Of a stretch of 58,778 nucleotides of DNA, positions 1 through 8,649 are shown one piece after another; position 1 is the first letter of the stretch; every line of letters starts with the position of its first letter. The DNA comes from VGNY01 sp964549635. Its GTDB lineage: Bacteria > Chloroflexota > Dehalococcoidia > GIF9 > UBA5629. The notes under the pieces were generated by a model. The model saw nothing but the letters and a program-made list of their open reading frames with translations. It did not search any database and had not been told where the DNA came from. The position numbers and the translations under genes are program-made. The stretch spans positions 1-58,778 of the forward strand of contig CAZJVJ010000009.1 of assembly GCA_964549635.1 (NCBI GenBank), given 5' to 3'.

Positions 1-260
1 TTCTTTGAGTAGCACGGCTATTTTATCCTTCCCCCAGTGCCGATATTCCTCTCTCCTCTTTAGCACGGCCTCTACCAGCTCCGGTGGTGATCGTGCCTTT
101 TCTACAGGTCTGGGGCAACGGGAACGGTTTTCCAAGCTCTCCAAATGGCCGGGGGGTCAGGACAGTTTCCGAACTCTTATTCGAGAAAAAGCAGCTTATT
201 CCAGCCTTGCAACAGCTGCTTGTGTCCTATCCCAGCCCCATAGCTCAACGGTAGCTTAAT
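1..260 (-). pseudogene. IS481/IS3-like transposase, N-terminal remnant
   Basis: Reading the minus strand from 156 to 1 gives 52 open codons that run off the left edge. They contain ESLENRSRCPRPVEKA, PELVEAVLKRREEY and HWGKDKIAVLLKE. This is the linker between the N-terminal helix-turn-helix and the integrase core of IS481/IS3-like DDE transposases (family recognised by eye). The frame is closed by TGA at 157-159. Similarity to the HTH part continues upstream to about 260 but in other frames, so the copy is frameshifted. The catalytic core lies outside the window. Confidence 0.6.
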
Positions 261-563
261 ATTGGTCGTTTCTCGTCAAAAAGAAGAAGCAGTTGTAAGC
301 GACACAATGCAGTGTAAAGTGCAGGCGCCGTTTCTATAGCTGTGGGCTGTAGTTCTATGATCCGACAGATGAGGTCAGGAGAAGCTGACGGTGTGGAGAT
401 GCTTCCTTTTCTGTACCGCCCATAATGATAGCTTCGCGGTTTATCAATTAACTGTGTGTCGCAAGCAAAAGTGACACAGCCGGGGCTCCAGAATTAGCAG
501 ACACTTTAAGAGCCGTACCCCGAATGAACTACCAAATAAATTGTTCCATTCCTCACCCCCGGC
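261..563. other. intergenic, no feature recognised
   Basis: No convincing reading frame, RNA or repeat was seen in this roughly 300-base stretch between the transposase remnant and the convergent end of the RDD gene. It is probably eroded mobile-element flank. Confidence 0.4.
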
Positions 564-1007
564 TCACAACTTTTTTAAGACCAGCGTGCCGGCTATGATA
601 TCGTGCAGGCCTTGTTTCCTTTCTGTAAACCCTATCATTATGAAACCAATCCCCAAGGTGAGTGCAGAAATTATCTTGCTCCAATATCTACCATTGGCAC
701 GAGCAAAAGAAATACGGGTGCCCTCGAGGTCCGTTACGATAATCCCCAATGCCATTTTCCCGGGTGTTGCTTGTTTTGATGAAGCTTCAAACGCTGTAAA
801 ATAGAGCCACATCAGAATTATTCCTATCACGCTTGATAGTATGTATAGTGTAATGAATAAAATGGGTAATGTTTCTTCAGGCATTTCAAGTATATCTGTT
901 CCTCCGAACGGTAATGAAATAAAAACAAAAAATCCTGTAATAAATAAAACAATGAATGATAGAATGCTCAAAATTATCGTATCAATGAGCGCGGCTGCAA
1001 AGCGCAT
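564..1007 (-). CDS. RDD-family membrane protein (C-terminal half of a split gene)
   Basis: The 147 residues begin MRFAAALIDTIIL, the hallmark start of an RDD domain, and have about three hydrophobic helices (roughly residues 8-32, 48-70 and 112-128) and the closing ERKQGLHDIIAGTLVLKKL block. RDD proteins are integral membrane proteins of mostly unknown role; some act in ion transport. The ATG directly follows the TAG that ends the upstream zinc-ribbon frame, and the two frames are in phase. In this family a zinc ribbon, a Q/P-rich linker and an RDD domain usually form one protein. This piece is therefore probably the C-terminal half of a gene interrupted by one nonsense codon, unless it reinitiates at this ATG. 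No separate Shine-Dalgarno site was seen. Confidence 0.75.
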   Translation of the reverse strand: MRFAAALIDTIILSILSFIVLFITGFFVFISLPFGGTDILEMPEETLPILFITLYILSSVIGIILMWLYFTAFEASSKQATPGKMALGIIVTDLEGTRISFARANGRYWSKIISALTLGIGFIMIGFTERKQGLHDIIAGTLVLKKL

Positions 1008-1235
1008 CTAGAAGCCCGCACAATAAGGACGAATTGCCTCTAACCGACTGGGGGGAATGACTCGTAATTTAGAACGAAATTGCGGTTGCTGCTGATAGAT
1101 AGGCGGAGGCTGCTGAGTTTGCTGGGTAGGCCAGAACAGCTGTGTTCCACAATTGCTGCAAAACCTCACCCCAAAAGCAACCTGGGCACTGCATCTAGGA
1201 CACTGATACCGCGGCTGCACTTTGCCGCCCCTCAT
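1008..1235 (-). CDS. zinc-ribbon protein (N-terminal half of a split zinc-ribbon/RDD gene)
   Basis: From ATG 1235 the product has 75 residues: a four-cysteine zinc ribbon (CPRCS then CSNCG, residues about 12-31) followed by a Gln/Pro-rich linker and a tail ending YCAGF-stop. The TAG at 1008-1010 is in phase with the RDD reading frame immediately below; TGG (Trp) at that codon would restore a conventional zinc-ribbon/RDD protein. A longer version starting at TTG 1247 is possible but would begin at or before the predicted transcription start. The message would have only about 10 untranslated bases and no Shine-Dalgarno motif. Confidence 0.65.
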   Translation of the reverse strand: MRGGKVQPRYQCPRCSAQVAFGVRFCSNCGTQLFWPTQQTQQPPPIYQQQPQFRSKLRVIPPSRLEAIRPYCAGF

Positions 1236-1252
1236 CGATATTCCCAAGCCGG

Positions 1253-1281
1253 ATTATAGGTAATTCTCATCAGCCAGTCAA
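1253..1281 (-). promoter_or_regulatory. sigma-70-type promoter for the zinc-ribbon/RDD gene
   Basis: On the minus strand TTGACT (1276-1281) and TATAAT (1253-1258) are separated by 17 bases. The predicted start near 1246 implies a near-leaderless transcript for the ATG at 1235. Confidence 0.6.
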
Positions 1282-1383
1282 TAGCATGAAAAAAAGTAAT
1301 TCAAGCTGATGACCTACCCCCAACGATTATACCACTTGTTAAGTTAGTCCCATAAGAATAATGGCCTCAGGAGCAGGCGGTCT

Positions 1384-1836
1384 ATGGTTGAGCGCGCTAT
1401 ATGGTCGTTCCTGATTATATTTTCTTGGCTACCCCCCATTCTATGTACTACGACAAAAGTGTGTTTACAGAAACCTATGCCTTCCTTCAGGAGTCTCAAT
1501 GGTGGAGTAAGGAAAAACTGGAGGAATATCAGATTCAGCAATTCCACGAGCTTATTAACCATGCCTATGCGAATGTCCCCTATTATCGAAGGGTTTTTGA
1601 TGAAAGGGGATTAAAGCCGAGGGATATACATAACCTAGAGGACCTGAGGAAGTTGCTCTATTTGACCAAAGACATAATCCGGAAGCACCTAAAGGATTTG
1701 ATGGCAACAAACTATCCTGTATCAAAGTCTCACTATGCAACTACTGGTGGTTCTACCGGTATTCCACTAGGACTCTATTCCGAGAGGGGTGTAACTGAAG
1801 CCAAGGACAGGGCTTTTATGCCAACTCACTTGAATA
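1384..1836 (+). pseudogene. CapK/PaaK-like adenylate-forming ligase, N-terminal fragment truncated at a tRNA
   Basis: An ATG at 1384 with AGGAG just upstream starts MVERAIWSFLIIF. After a one-base frameshift near the TTTT at about 1420 the frame continues LATPHSMYYDKSVFTETY, then SQWWSKEKLEEYQ, HAYANVPYYRRVF and TTGGSTGIPLGLY. The last is the phosphate-binding motif of the phenylacetate-CoA ligase/CapK family, which is normally about 430-460 residues. Only some 150 residues remain: at 1837 the reading frame runs into the CCA end of tRNA-Val on the opposite strand. The gene is broken twice, by a frameshift and by truncation. The exact junction with a tRNA 3' end suggests an old integration or deletion event. 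Confidence 0.75.
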
Positions 1837-1912
1837 TGGTGGGCGATAGTGGACTTGAACCACTGACCTCCTGTGTGTAAGACAGGCGCTCTAACCGCTG
1901 AGCTAATCGCCC
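1837..1912 (-). tRNA. tRNA-Val (anticodon TAC)
   Basis: A full cloverleaf reads on the minus strand. The acceptor arm is GGGCGAT/ATCGCCC with discriminator A, the anticodon loop is CTTACAC and the T-loop is TTCAAGT. CCA is encoded (1837-1839). The capK fragment ends at its 3' end. Confidence 0.93.
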
Positions 1913-1916
1913 GTGA

Positions 1917-1992
1917 TGGTACGCCTGGTGAGATTTGAACCCACGACCTCAGCCTCCGCAGGGCTGCGCTCTATCCGCTGAGCTACAGGCGC
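1917..1992 (-). tRNA. tRNA-Arg (anticodon GCG)
   Basis: Minus-strand cloverleaf with acceptor GCGCCTG/CAGGCGT (first pair G-U), anticodon stem CAGCC/GGCTG around loop CTGCGGA, and T-loop TTCAAAT. CCA is encoded (1917-1919). It lies four bases from tRNA-Val(TAC). Confidence 0.92.
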
Positions 1993-1996
1993 ACGG

Positions 1997-2082
1997 TGGT
2001 GCCGAAGGTGGGAGTTGAACCCACATGTCCTTACGGACACTACGCCCTGAACGTAGCGCGTCTGCCATTCCGCCACTTCGGC
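1997..2082 (-). tRNA. tRNA-Leu (anticodon CAG)
   Basis: Class II tRNA on the minus strand with acceptor GCCGAAG/CTTCGGC, anticodon stem CTACG/CGTAG around loop TTCAGGG, and a long variable arm (TGTCC/GGACA). CCA is encoded (1997-1999). Confidence 0.93.
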
Positions 2083-2083
2083 A

Positions 2084-2156
2084 TGGGCAGTACTGGATTT
2101 GAACCAGTGACCTCTTGCGTGTGAAGCAAGCGCTCTAACCGCTGAGCTAACCGCCC
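2084..2156 (-). tRNA. tRNA-Val (anticodon CAC)
   Basis: Minus-strand cloverleaf with acceptor GGGCGGT/ACTGCCC, anticodon stem CTTGC/GCAAG and loop TTCACAC. Unlike its three neighbours it has no encoded CCA. It is first in the array by direction of transcription. Confidence 0.92.
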
Positions 2157-2851
2157 AAAATCACATCTATTTTAGCCCTAAAAGCCAGCTTTGTAAACAA
2201 ACACCTCTTGCTTCATCAACTTCTTTCAGGCTCACCGCCAAGGGTTGTGTAATCGGTTAGCCCATAGTATGAGCTTCAACAAAGGCACTTTACTCTCAAT
2301 GAAGCCACACAGGGTAACTGGGGCACTTATTCAGCGTTTTTCGTAGAAACTACAACTCAAGTCAGACTACCAAGGAAATTGTGCCATAGCTTTCTGTAAT
2401 GTTGAGCGGGCCTTGGAGTTAATACGGATACATGGTGCATAACCACAGTCTTGCCGGGGCTGACGGTGGTGTAGTATGAAATTGTGTAAAGCTGGTGGAA
2501 CTAAAGAAAATACCTCCTGGTGGACAGACAGTAAGTACAGGAGGCTGAGTCACGAAGAAAGAAGTAGAAGAAGTATGTATTCCGGCAAAGGAAGAGGAGA
2601 AAGGGGAACTTCTTGGAGAGGTCACCAAAGCTGAGCTTGGAAGCACGGTTAAGGAGTTACCGGAAGAGAGGTAGCGCTGGTAGAGCGGGGGGCATTCTGC
2701 CAAAGCACATGGAAGTCTAAAAAGGTCCCTAACCGCGGGATTTCGAAGGCTTCTTCGGATAAGTGGAGGACATCAAAATCCCCCCGAACAAGAGAAGGGG
2801 GCTTTCAGCCGTTCTTTATCCGGCCGTATCATAGGCATCCTATGATATTGA
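2157..2851. other. intergenic, probably eroded mobile DNA; promoter region of the tRNA array
   Basis: No intact gene is visible in either strand. The first part must contain the tRNA promoter but no clear -35/-10 pair was picked out. The part next to 2852 may hold unrecognisable 5' sequence of the IS256-like remnant that follows. Confidence 0.35.
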
Positions 2852-3370
2852 GGACTGGGTATCGCCATGTATCCAAAGCCTCTCCTGTTCATTGGCGATG
2901 GTCTTAAGCGTCTCGTGCAGGGCAGTGAAAAAGTATATCCTGTGGCTGATTTTCAGAGCTGCATCCTCCACAAGGTACGGAACTCTCTAAGCAAGGTGAG
3001 GGAAAAGCACCGGGAAATAGTAGCCGAGGATGTACAGCAGGTCACCGACAGCGCTACGAGGCAGGATTTAAAGCAGCGCCAGCTGCCCTCTGCGAGGGGT
3101 GGAGAGGGCTTTATCCTGAAGTGACCAGATCATGGGAACGTGAGGCCCCCTATCTTGTCACTTATCTCAGCTATCCCGAGAAGCTTAGACCGTCCACTTA
3201 TACCGCCAATATCCGGAACGGTTCATCAAGGAAGTGAAGAGACGAACCAAGGTGATTGAAGTCTGCCCACACCCCGATGCCACCGGCAAAGTCATGTACC
3301 CGGTTGCTTCCCAGATGAACGAGCGCTACAAAAGGAGAACCAATTCAGAAATCGGCACAGAATTAAAAAG
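2852..3370 (+). pseudogene. IS256 (Mutator) family transposase, frameshifted 3' part
   Basis: Three frames together read as the C-terminal half of an IS256 transposase. The first gives PLLFIGDGLKRLV (a catalytic-Asp motif) and CILHKVRNSLSKVREKHRE from 2867. The second gives YPEVTRSWEREAPYLVTYL around 3110-3160. The third gives RFIKEVKRRTKVIEV and YPVASQMNERYKRR from about 3222. At least two frameshifts separate them, and the N-terminal third is not recognisable. It is a dead remnant; no terminal inverted repeats were identified. Confidence 0.7.
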
Positions 3371-3512
3371 CTACAGTCCATCAGCATGGCTAAATACGGG
3401 TATAAGGCAATGCTCAATGCCTTCTGTCCTGCACACAACAGTTGATACTATGATTATCTGCGCTTTTAAAGATCGTATTTATGTACTATTAAGAGTGTAG
3501 TATACTTAAGTT

Positions 3513-3842
3513 GTGAAAGCTGACGATTGCAATGGGGTCATCGGAATTACAGCTGGGAATGGTAGCAACATCTTGTGGAAGGTGCCGGTAAAGTTAGCGA
3601 AGTCGGCCTCAGCTCAGAGCGAGGTGTTTGAGCAGTCCTGCGATGACAGCATACGTTCACTGCGCACAGCTTCGATAAATATTGCGCCTCGGTGGAGGCT
3701 GGCTGGGCTGTGCGCCTTACCGGTGGCAGGAATGGTGCTAGATTCCGATGATAAAAAATTGGCCGGGGGCACCGTCAAAGGCCACTGGCTTTTGAGTGTT
3801 CTGTCCCGCCTCAATGCACCGCTTGTAGCCGGTGGAACATGA
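3513..3842 (+). CDS. hypothetical protein upstream of uppS
   Basis: A 109-residue frame from GTG 3513 whose stop overlaps the uppS start by four bases (ATGA), an arrangement typical of translational coupling. I recognise no family. The sequence is soluble with no signal peptide, membrane segment or cysteine cluster, and there is no good Shine-Dalgarno site before the GTG. It may be a real uncharacterised gene, the decayed 3' end of a longer one (the transposase remnant lies just upstream), or a chance frame. The overlap with uppS is the main support. Confidence 0.35.
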   Translation: MKADDCNGVIGITAGNGSNILWKVPVKLAKSASAQSEVFEQSCDDSIRSLRTASINIAPRWRLAGLCALPVAGMVLDSDDKKLAGGTVKGHWLLSVLSRLNAPLVAGGT

Positions 3843-4546
3843 AGCCTATGTCTAGCATCAAGAACATACCAGCGCATGTGGCCATAATTATGGATGGCAA
3901 TGGCAGATGGGCGAAACTCCGCGGTCTGCCCCGGCTCGAGGGTCACCGGGCTGGTGTAGATAATATCCGCCGGGTGGTGGAGGTCTTCGCCGAATATGGT
4001 ATACGGTACCTCACACTCTTCGCCTTCTCCACCGAGAACTGGGAAAGGCCCCGTGACGAGGTTCGGGGACTGACGCGCATGGCACAGCAGAGGTTTGATG
4101 AGGCGATGAAGGTGCTGCACGAGAACAATATCCGGGTCCGACATATCGGCAGGCTCAACAGGCTGTCCCCCGTGCTGCAGCGCAAGATCAGGAAAGCCAC
4201 TGAGCTCACCAAAAGCAATACCAGGATGACGCTATGCGTTGCCTTTGACTACGGCGGCAGGGCTGAGATAGTGGACGCGGCACGCCAGCTCCTTTTAGAC
4301 GGGGCCTCACCCCAGGAGCTGGACGAGGCCACCCTGCGCAAATACCTCTACGCTCCTGACATACCCGACCCTGATTTGCTGATACGCACCGGTGGCGAAA
4401 TGCGTATCAGTAATTTCCTTTTGTGGCAGTCCGCCTACACGGAACTCTACTTCACGGAGGTGCTCTGGCCAGATTTTGACAGGGCAGAGATTGAAAAAGC
4501 GCTGAGCGTCTATGGCCAGCGGCAGAGACGGTTCGGCAGGGTCTAG
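3839..4546 (+). CDS. uppS: isoprenyl transferase (undecaprenyl diphosphate synthase)
   Basis: The 235 residues match the cis-prenyltransferase family over the full usual length. The signature HVAIIMDGNGRWA (about residues 12-24) carries the catalytic, Mg-binding Asp. FAFSTENWERP and the C-terminal RTGGEMRISNFLLWQ and AYTELYF blocks are all present. The enzyme condenses isopentenyl diphosphate onto farnesyl diphosphate to make the C55 lipid carrier for peptidoglycan and surface glycans, at the inner face of the membrane. It heads a plus-strand cluster with a sugar nucleotidyltransferase and glmS, which fits cell-envelope precursor supply. ATG 3848 is an alternative start. Confidence 0.95.
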   Translation: MKPMSSIKNIPAHVAIIMDGNGRWAKLRGLPRLEGHRAGVDNIRRVVEVFAEYGIRYLTLFAFSTENWERPRDEVRGLTRMAQQRFDEAMKVLHENNIRVRHIGRLNRLSPVLQRKIRKATELTKSNTRMTLCVAFDYGGRAEIVDAARQLLLDGASPQELDEATLRKYLYAPDIPDPDLLIRTGGEMRISNFLLWQSAYTELYFTEVLWPDFDRAEIEKALSVYGQRQRRFGRV

Positions 4547-4645
4547 TGCGAAGGCACTGTTGCCTACTCCAGTATCCCTGATGGGGAAATCATGGCTATT
4601 GAAGTCACTGGAGAGGATGTGATAAAGTGCACTGGGGCTTGCCTT

Positions 4646-5938
4646 ATGAAGGCAGTTTTTCTCTGTGGCGGCATCGGCAGAAGGATGTTCCCCATCAGTG
4701 AGGACAAGTTCCTGCTGAGTTTCCTGGGGAAGCCGTTGTTGCTGCACCAAATAGAGCTTGCCGAAGCTGCAGGAATTGACTGGTTCGTCATAGTGGGGAA
4801 CCGGGGAAACATCGCAGCAATAGAGCGAGTAATCAGAGACATTCCCCGTATCCGGACTGAGCTAGTCATCCAGGAGAAGCCCTTGGGCATCGCCGATGCC
4901 CTGAAATGTGCTCACCACCATCTTCGGGGGCAGGTGCTGTTGGTCAATCCCAACGATGTCTTCACCATTACGGCGTACCGCAGTATAATTAAGGAGTCAG
5001 CTAAATCTTCCGCCTTTGCATATATACTTGGCTACGAGGTCAATGACTACTTCCCCGGCGGATATCTGGAGGTAGACTCAGCAAACAGGCTAAAGCACAT
5101 TGTGGAAAAGCCGGGACAAGGCAAAGAACCCAGCAAACTGGTGAACATAGTAGTCCACCTCCACAATGAGCCGGAGAGGCTGCTTGCTGCCATCGAACAC
5201 GTTCAGACCTCCAGGGACGATGTCTATGAAACTGCCCTTAATACCCTAGTGAGGGAGGGCTGTGAAATCAAAATTGTACCGTACGCGGACTTTTGGGCGC
5301 CGATAAAGTACCCCTGGCACATCTTCAAGGTCATGGAACATTTTCTCGACAGCACCCAGCCCTTTATCTCACCCACAGCCAAAATCTCAGACCGGGCCAT
5401 TATCGAGGGCAAAGTCATACTTGGGCATAACGTCAGGGTGCTGGAAAATGCGGTCATAAGGGGCCCGGTGTATGTAGGTGACGGCTCTGTTATTGGCAAC
5501 AACGCTCTTATCAGGGACTACTGTCACATCGGCAGCGGTTCAATTATAGGCTACTGCACTGAGGTCAAACATTCCTACATCGGCGATAACTGTTGGTTCC
5601 ATAGCAATTACATTGGCGACTCCATAATCGGTGACGACTGTTCCTTCGGCGCCGGTGCCGTCACAGCCAACTTACGGCTGGATAAAGGAACGGTGCGAAT
5701 AAAGGTAGGGCATGATGTGGTGGACACCGGCTATGATAAACTGGGGGCGTTCACGGGCAGGGGTTGCCGCATCGGCATAAATGCCAGCCTCATGCCCGGA
5801 GTACGGTTGGGTGCCGGCACATTCGTCGGCCCCGGGATATGCCTGAAAGAGGATGTTGAGGTAAACAAAATAGTACTGTCGGAGTGTAAATACCGGGTGC
5901 GGGAAAACAGGACAGGGCTATCCCAAAACAAAAGTTAG
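4646..5938 (+). CDS. GlmU-like sugar-phosphate nucleotidyltransferase with beta-helix domain
   Basis: From ATG 4646 (430 residues) the protein starts MKAVFLCGGIGRRM, the nucleotide-binding loop of sugar-1-phosphate nucleotidyltransferases. SEDKFLLSFLGKPLL supplies the usual Lys and VNPNDVF the metal-binding Asp. The second half, from about residue 245, is a left-handed beta-helix of hexapeptide repeats (ISPTAKISDRAIIEG, VYVGDGSVIGNNALI). The layout is that of GlmU or archaeal bifunctional enzymes that make UDP-GlcNAc or dTDP-glucose. Next to glmS, UDP-GlcNAc synthesis is the natural guess. The N-terminal loop lacks the classic GxGTRM form, so substrate is not certain. A longer start at 4592 adds 18 residues without similarity. 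Confidence 0.82.
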   Translation: MKAVFLCGGIGRRMFPISEDKFLLSFLGKPLLLHQIELAEAAGIDWFVIVGNRGNIAAIERVIRDIPRIRTELVIQEKPLGIADALKCAHHHLRGQVLLVNPNDVFTITAYRSIIKESAKSSAFAYILGYEVNDYFPGGYLEVDSANRLKHIVEKPGQGKEPSKLVNIVVHLHNEPERLLAAIEHVQTSRDDVYETALNTLVREGCEIKIVPYADFWAPIKYPWHIFKVMEHFLDSTQPFISPTAKISDRAIIEGKVILGHNVRVLENAVIRGPVYVGDGSVIGNNALIRDYCHIGSGSIIGYCTEVKHSYIGDNCWFHSNYIGDSIIGDDCSFGAGAVTANLRLDKGTVRIKVGHDVVDTGYDKLGAFTGRGCRIGINASLMPGVRLGAGTFVGPGICLKEDVEVNKIVLSECKYRVRENRTGLSQNKS

Positions 5939-5960
5939 GAACTCCTGAGGAGACTGCAAG

Positions 5961-7736
5961 ATGTGTGGCATCATCGGTTACTGTGGCAGAGAGTCGGCCG
6001 GCTCTATAGTACTTGATGCGCTCAAGCGGCTGGAATACCGTGGCTACGACTCGGTGGGTGTTGCCAGCATTCACAATGGAAAGCTGTTCATAAAAAAGGA
6101 CGCCGGTGAGATTGAAAAAGTCCACCAGAAGCTGAACCTTTCCGATTTGCCTGGCACCACAGCCCTGGGTCATACCCGCTGGGCCACCCACGGTAAAGTC
6201 TGTCAGCTGAATACCCATCCTCACACCGACTGCCACGGCCGTATAGCCGTCGTGCACAACGGCATAATTGAGAACTTTGATGAACTGCGCCGGGAACTCA
6301 TCAGCAGCGGACACCGCTTCATTTCAGAGACAGATACCGAGGTCATTCCGCACCTCATCGAAGAAGAAATCAAAAACGGGTGCTCCTTGGAGGAAGCCAT
6401 ACGCAATATTGCCCCTAAACTCGCCGGCTCCTATGCCTTTGTCGCCATCTCTGTCGACGAGCCGGGTAAGGTTGTTGGCACAAGAAAGGGCTGTCCTCTG
6501 GTCATTGGCATTGATGACAGGGGCTGCTACATAGCCAGCGACGTCCTGGCTTTCTCCACCTACACCCGTCGCAGCCTGAACCTACAAGACGGCGAGATAG
6601 CGGTGCTCAGACCGGAAAAGGTGGACCTCTACGATGCCCGGGGGGCATGCCTGACTAGGCAGTTCCGTGAGATTGAAGCAAGCTGGGCAGAGGGTGACAC
6701 GAATGGCTACCCTCATTTTATGCTCAAAGAGATAATGGAGCAGCCAGCAGCACTGGAGAGGTGCGCCTCTCAGGACAAAGAGCAATTCGCCAAGATTGCC
6801 CTGGACATCCTCAGGGCAAGGCACGTGGTGATGACCGCCTGTGGCAGCTCTCGCTACGCTGCGCTGGTGGGCAGGTACCTGTTCTCCAGAGTGGGCAGAA
6901 AGTTTTCCGATGTGGTGATGGCTTCTGAGTTCGGCTATTTCTGCGATTCCATAGACAAAGGCACGCTGGTGCTGGCTATTTCCCAGAGCGGCGAGACCGC
7001 TGATGTTATAGAGGGGGTAAAACTGGCAAGGGAGGCTGGAGCTCAGATAATCTCAATCGTAAATCGCCCCAGTTCACTGCTTTCCGAGCTCAGCCATCAG
7101 GTCATCAACCTAAACTGCGGCCCGGAGATAGGCGTGGCAGCCACCAAGACCTTCCTCTGTCAGCTTGCGGTGTTCTATCTCCTTGCCTTTGCCATGGTAA
7201 ATTCCTTCGATGATGCCTCTCACAGACTTATGGGGATGAAAAGCAAGGTGCTTGAGACGCTTGACAGCACCAGCGGTCAGCTCAGCCGGCTCGCCTCCAG
7301 GCTAAAGGACAGCAAGGACTTCTACTATATCGCACGAGGCATCAACTTTGCCATAGCCTCCGAAGGTGCTTTAAAGCTAAAGGAAATCGCCTATGTCCAT
7401 GCTGAGGGCATGCCCGCCGGTGAGCTCAAGCACGGCACGCTTGCCCTTATAGAGGAAGGCACACCTGTGCTGGCTATCTGCCCCGCGGACTACACTTACC
7501 GGGAGACCCTGAGCAATGCCATTGAAGCCAAATCGCGCGGCGCATTCATCATCGGCGTGTCTGACAGACACAGTCACGCCTACGATTTCTGGGTCAGGGT
7601 GCCACAGGTGGAAGAAATCCTATATCCTCTGGTGACGGTGGTGCCGCTGCAACTATTGGCTTATCACACTGCTGTTGCCAAAGGGTTGAACCCTGACAAA
7701 CCGCGCAACCTGGCGAAATCGGTGACTGTGAAATAA
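5961..7736 (+). CDS. glmS: glutamine--fructose-6-phosphate aminotransferase (isomerizing)
   Basis: The 591 residues are close to the family length. The product begins MCGIIGY, so Cys becomes the N-terminal nucleophile of the class II glutaminase domain after Met removal. Glutaminase motifs GHTRWATHGK and VVHNGIIENFDELR follow. Two SIS domains (about residues 270-400 and 440-585) carry CGSSRYAALV, ISQSGETADVI and AEGMPAGELKHG, and the C-terminus NLAKSVTVK matches the conserved tail. It makes glucosamine-6-phosphate from fructose-6-phosphate and glutamine. GAGGAG lies a suitable distance before the ATG. It is 22 bases after the nucleotidyltransferase and is likely co-transcribed. Confidence 0.97.
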   Translation: MCGIIGYCGRESAGSIVLDALKRLEYRGYDSVGVASIHNGKLFIKKDAGEIEKVHQKLNLSDLPGTTALGHTRWATHGKVCQLNTHPHTDCHGRIAVVHNGIIENFDELRRELISSGHRFISETDTEVIPHLIEEEIKNGCSLEEAIRNIAPKLAGSYAFVAISVDEPGKVVGTRKGCPLVIGIDDRGCYIASDVLAFSTYTRRSLNLQDGEIAVLRPEKVDLYDARGACLTRQFREIEASWAEGDTNGYPHFMLKEIMEQPAALERCASQDKEQFAKIALDILRARHVVMTACGSSRYAALVGRYLFSRVGRKFSDVVMASEFGYFCDSIDKGTLVLAISQSGETADVIEGVKLAREAGAQIISIVNRPSSLLSELSHQVINLNCGPEIGVAATKTFLCQLAVFYLLAFAMVNSFDDASHRLMGMKSKVLETLDSTSGQLSRLASRLKDSKDFYYIARGINFAIASEGALKLKEIAYVHAEGMPAGELKHGTLALIEEGTPVLAICPADYTYRETLSNAIEAKSRGAFIIGVSDRHSHAYDFWVRVPQVEEILYPLVTVVPLQLLAYHTAVAKGLNPDKPRNLAKSVTVK

Positions 7737-7932
7737 GTCACTGTGTATCAAAGCTAATCACCGACCAACACCGCATCATCCTGAGTGCCCTTTTGCCTGA
7801 CCTCACTTAAAAGCCCCCTGCGGTTTTGCCCTTCACTGTAACAGGTCAATCCCTCGCACCTCACTCTTTCTGCCGGTGAAAGCCAGCCCCAATTGCTGTC
7901 TTTTTCCATCGGCGCTGACATAAACCTGATAT

Positions 7933-8238
7933 TTGACACCAAGTGGCGGGGGATGTAGGCACAGTTTTGGCCCTTCACGGCTGGCACCTCCCGTCAGCCT
8001 CCCGGACATTGATTTTGGGGTATTCTTCAACGCACCTCTTGCTGACCTATCGGTTTACATCTCTGGGGCAATCGGTGTTGTCATGCTGCTTTTGCTTGTA
8101 GCCATGATGGTCCGGCGGCGAAAGATCAGTCAATTTGCTATACAACCAGTACACGGGAATATAATCGAAAATAACCGTGGTCTAGAGGATCAAAGACTTG
8201 AGGCAAACGGTGATGAACAAGAAATAGTGTACGATTAG
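7933..8238 (+). CDS. hypothetical single-helix membrane protein, doubtful
   Basis: A 101-residue frame with one strong transmembrane segment (VYISGAIGVVMLLLLVAMMV, about residues 46-65) followed by RRRK, then a charged tail. The first 30 residues are Pro/Ser rich and unconvincing. It could be the surviving anchor region of a lost surface protein or a small membrane protein. No Shine-Dalgarno site was seen. The 196 bases between glmS and this frame hold nothing recognisable. Confidence 0.35.
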   Translation: MTPSGGGCRHSFGPSRLAPPVSLPDIDFGVFFNAPLADLSVYISGAIGVVMLLLLVAMMVRRRKISQFAIQPVHGNIIENNRGLEDQRLEANGDEQEIVYD

Positions 8239-8258
8239 TCCTCACAAATCCAGTACCA

Positions 8259-8648
8259 CTATCGATTGCGCCAGAACATAACAAGCCCGAAGGCTACACA
8301 CCAGGCGTTTATGAAGGCATTTAGCACGAGATCAACAGCCGAGGCAGCGTACACACCATTTTGAACGTTAAAGCTGAAGTCCAGCAGTCCGAGGAAGATG
8401 AGGGCACCTGCACCTACTAGGGAAAGACTTCTCCCGAATTGATTCTTTCTGAGCAAAAGTATACCCGAGGTCAGAAGCAGGAGAGCCAGACAAATATCGG
8501 GAAAAGTAAAGGCATGTTCATAGGCAAAGTAGCACTGAGGGGGGTTTTTCGGAGCCAGTCCGACGGTGAAAAACGCTATCCAGAAAAGAATGAGCCCCGC
8601 TGCGGTGGCTATCTCCAGTATCGGTATTATCCTGTCCTTCTTGTCCAC
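8259..8648 (-). CDS. four-helix membrane protein, uncharacterised
   Basis: The 129 residues have four hydrophobic segments (about 8-30, 45-63, 74-92 and 103-125), short loops and a polar N-terminus (MDKKDRI), the profile of a small integral membrane protein. I do not recognise a named family. The GTG start lies one base after the stop of the upstream reductase, inside AAGGAGGAGTAAAGTG, so it is translated with the reductase and is last in the long Kor-Hdr gene run. A role in membrane lipid metabolism beside the KDSR-like reductase is possible but unproved. Confidence 0.7.
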   Translation of the reverse strand: MDKKDRIIPILEIATAAGLILFWIAFFTVGLAPKNPPQCYFAYEHAFTFPDICLALLLLTSGILLLRKNQFGRSLSLVGAGALIFLGLLDFSFNVQNGVYAASAVDLVLNAFINAWCVAFGLVMFWRNR

Positions 8649-8649
8649 T

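Noticed and set aside
240..262. Sequence resembling a tRNA 5' half (GCCCCATAGCTCAACGGTAGC)
   Set aside because: The rest of the cloverleaf is absent and the segment falls in the upstream part of the transposase remnant, so chance or an old tRNA scar is more likely.
2419..2703. 94-residue minus-strand frame
   Set aside because: Low-complexity Ser/Pro-rich translation with no ribosome site or family similarity; likely chance in eroded DNA.
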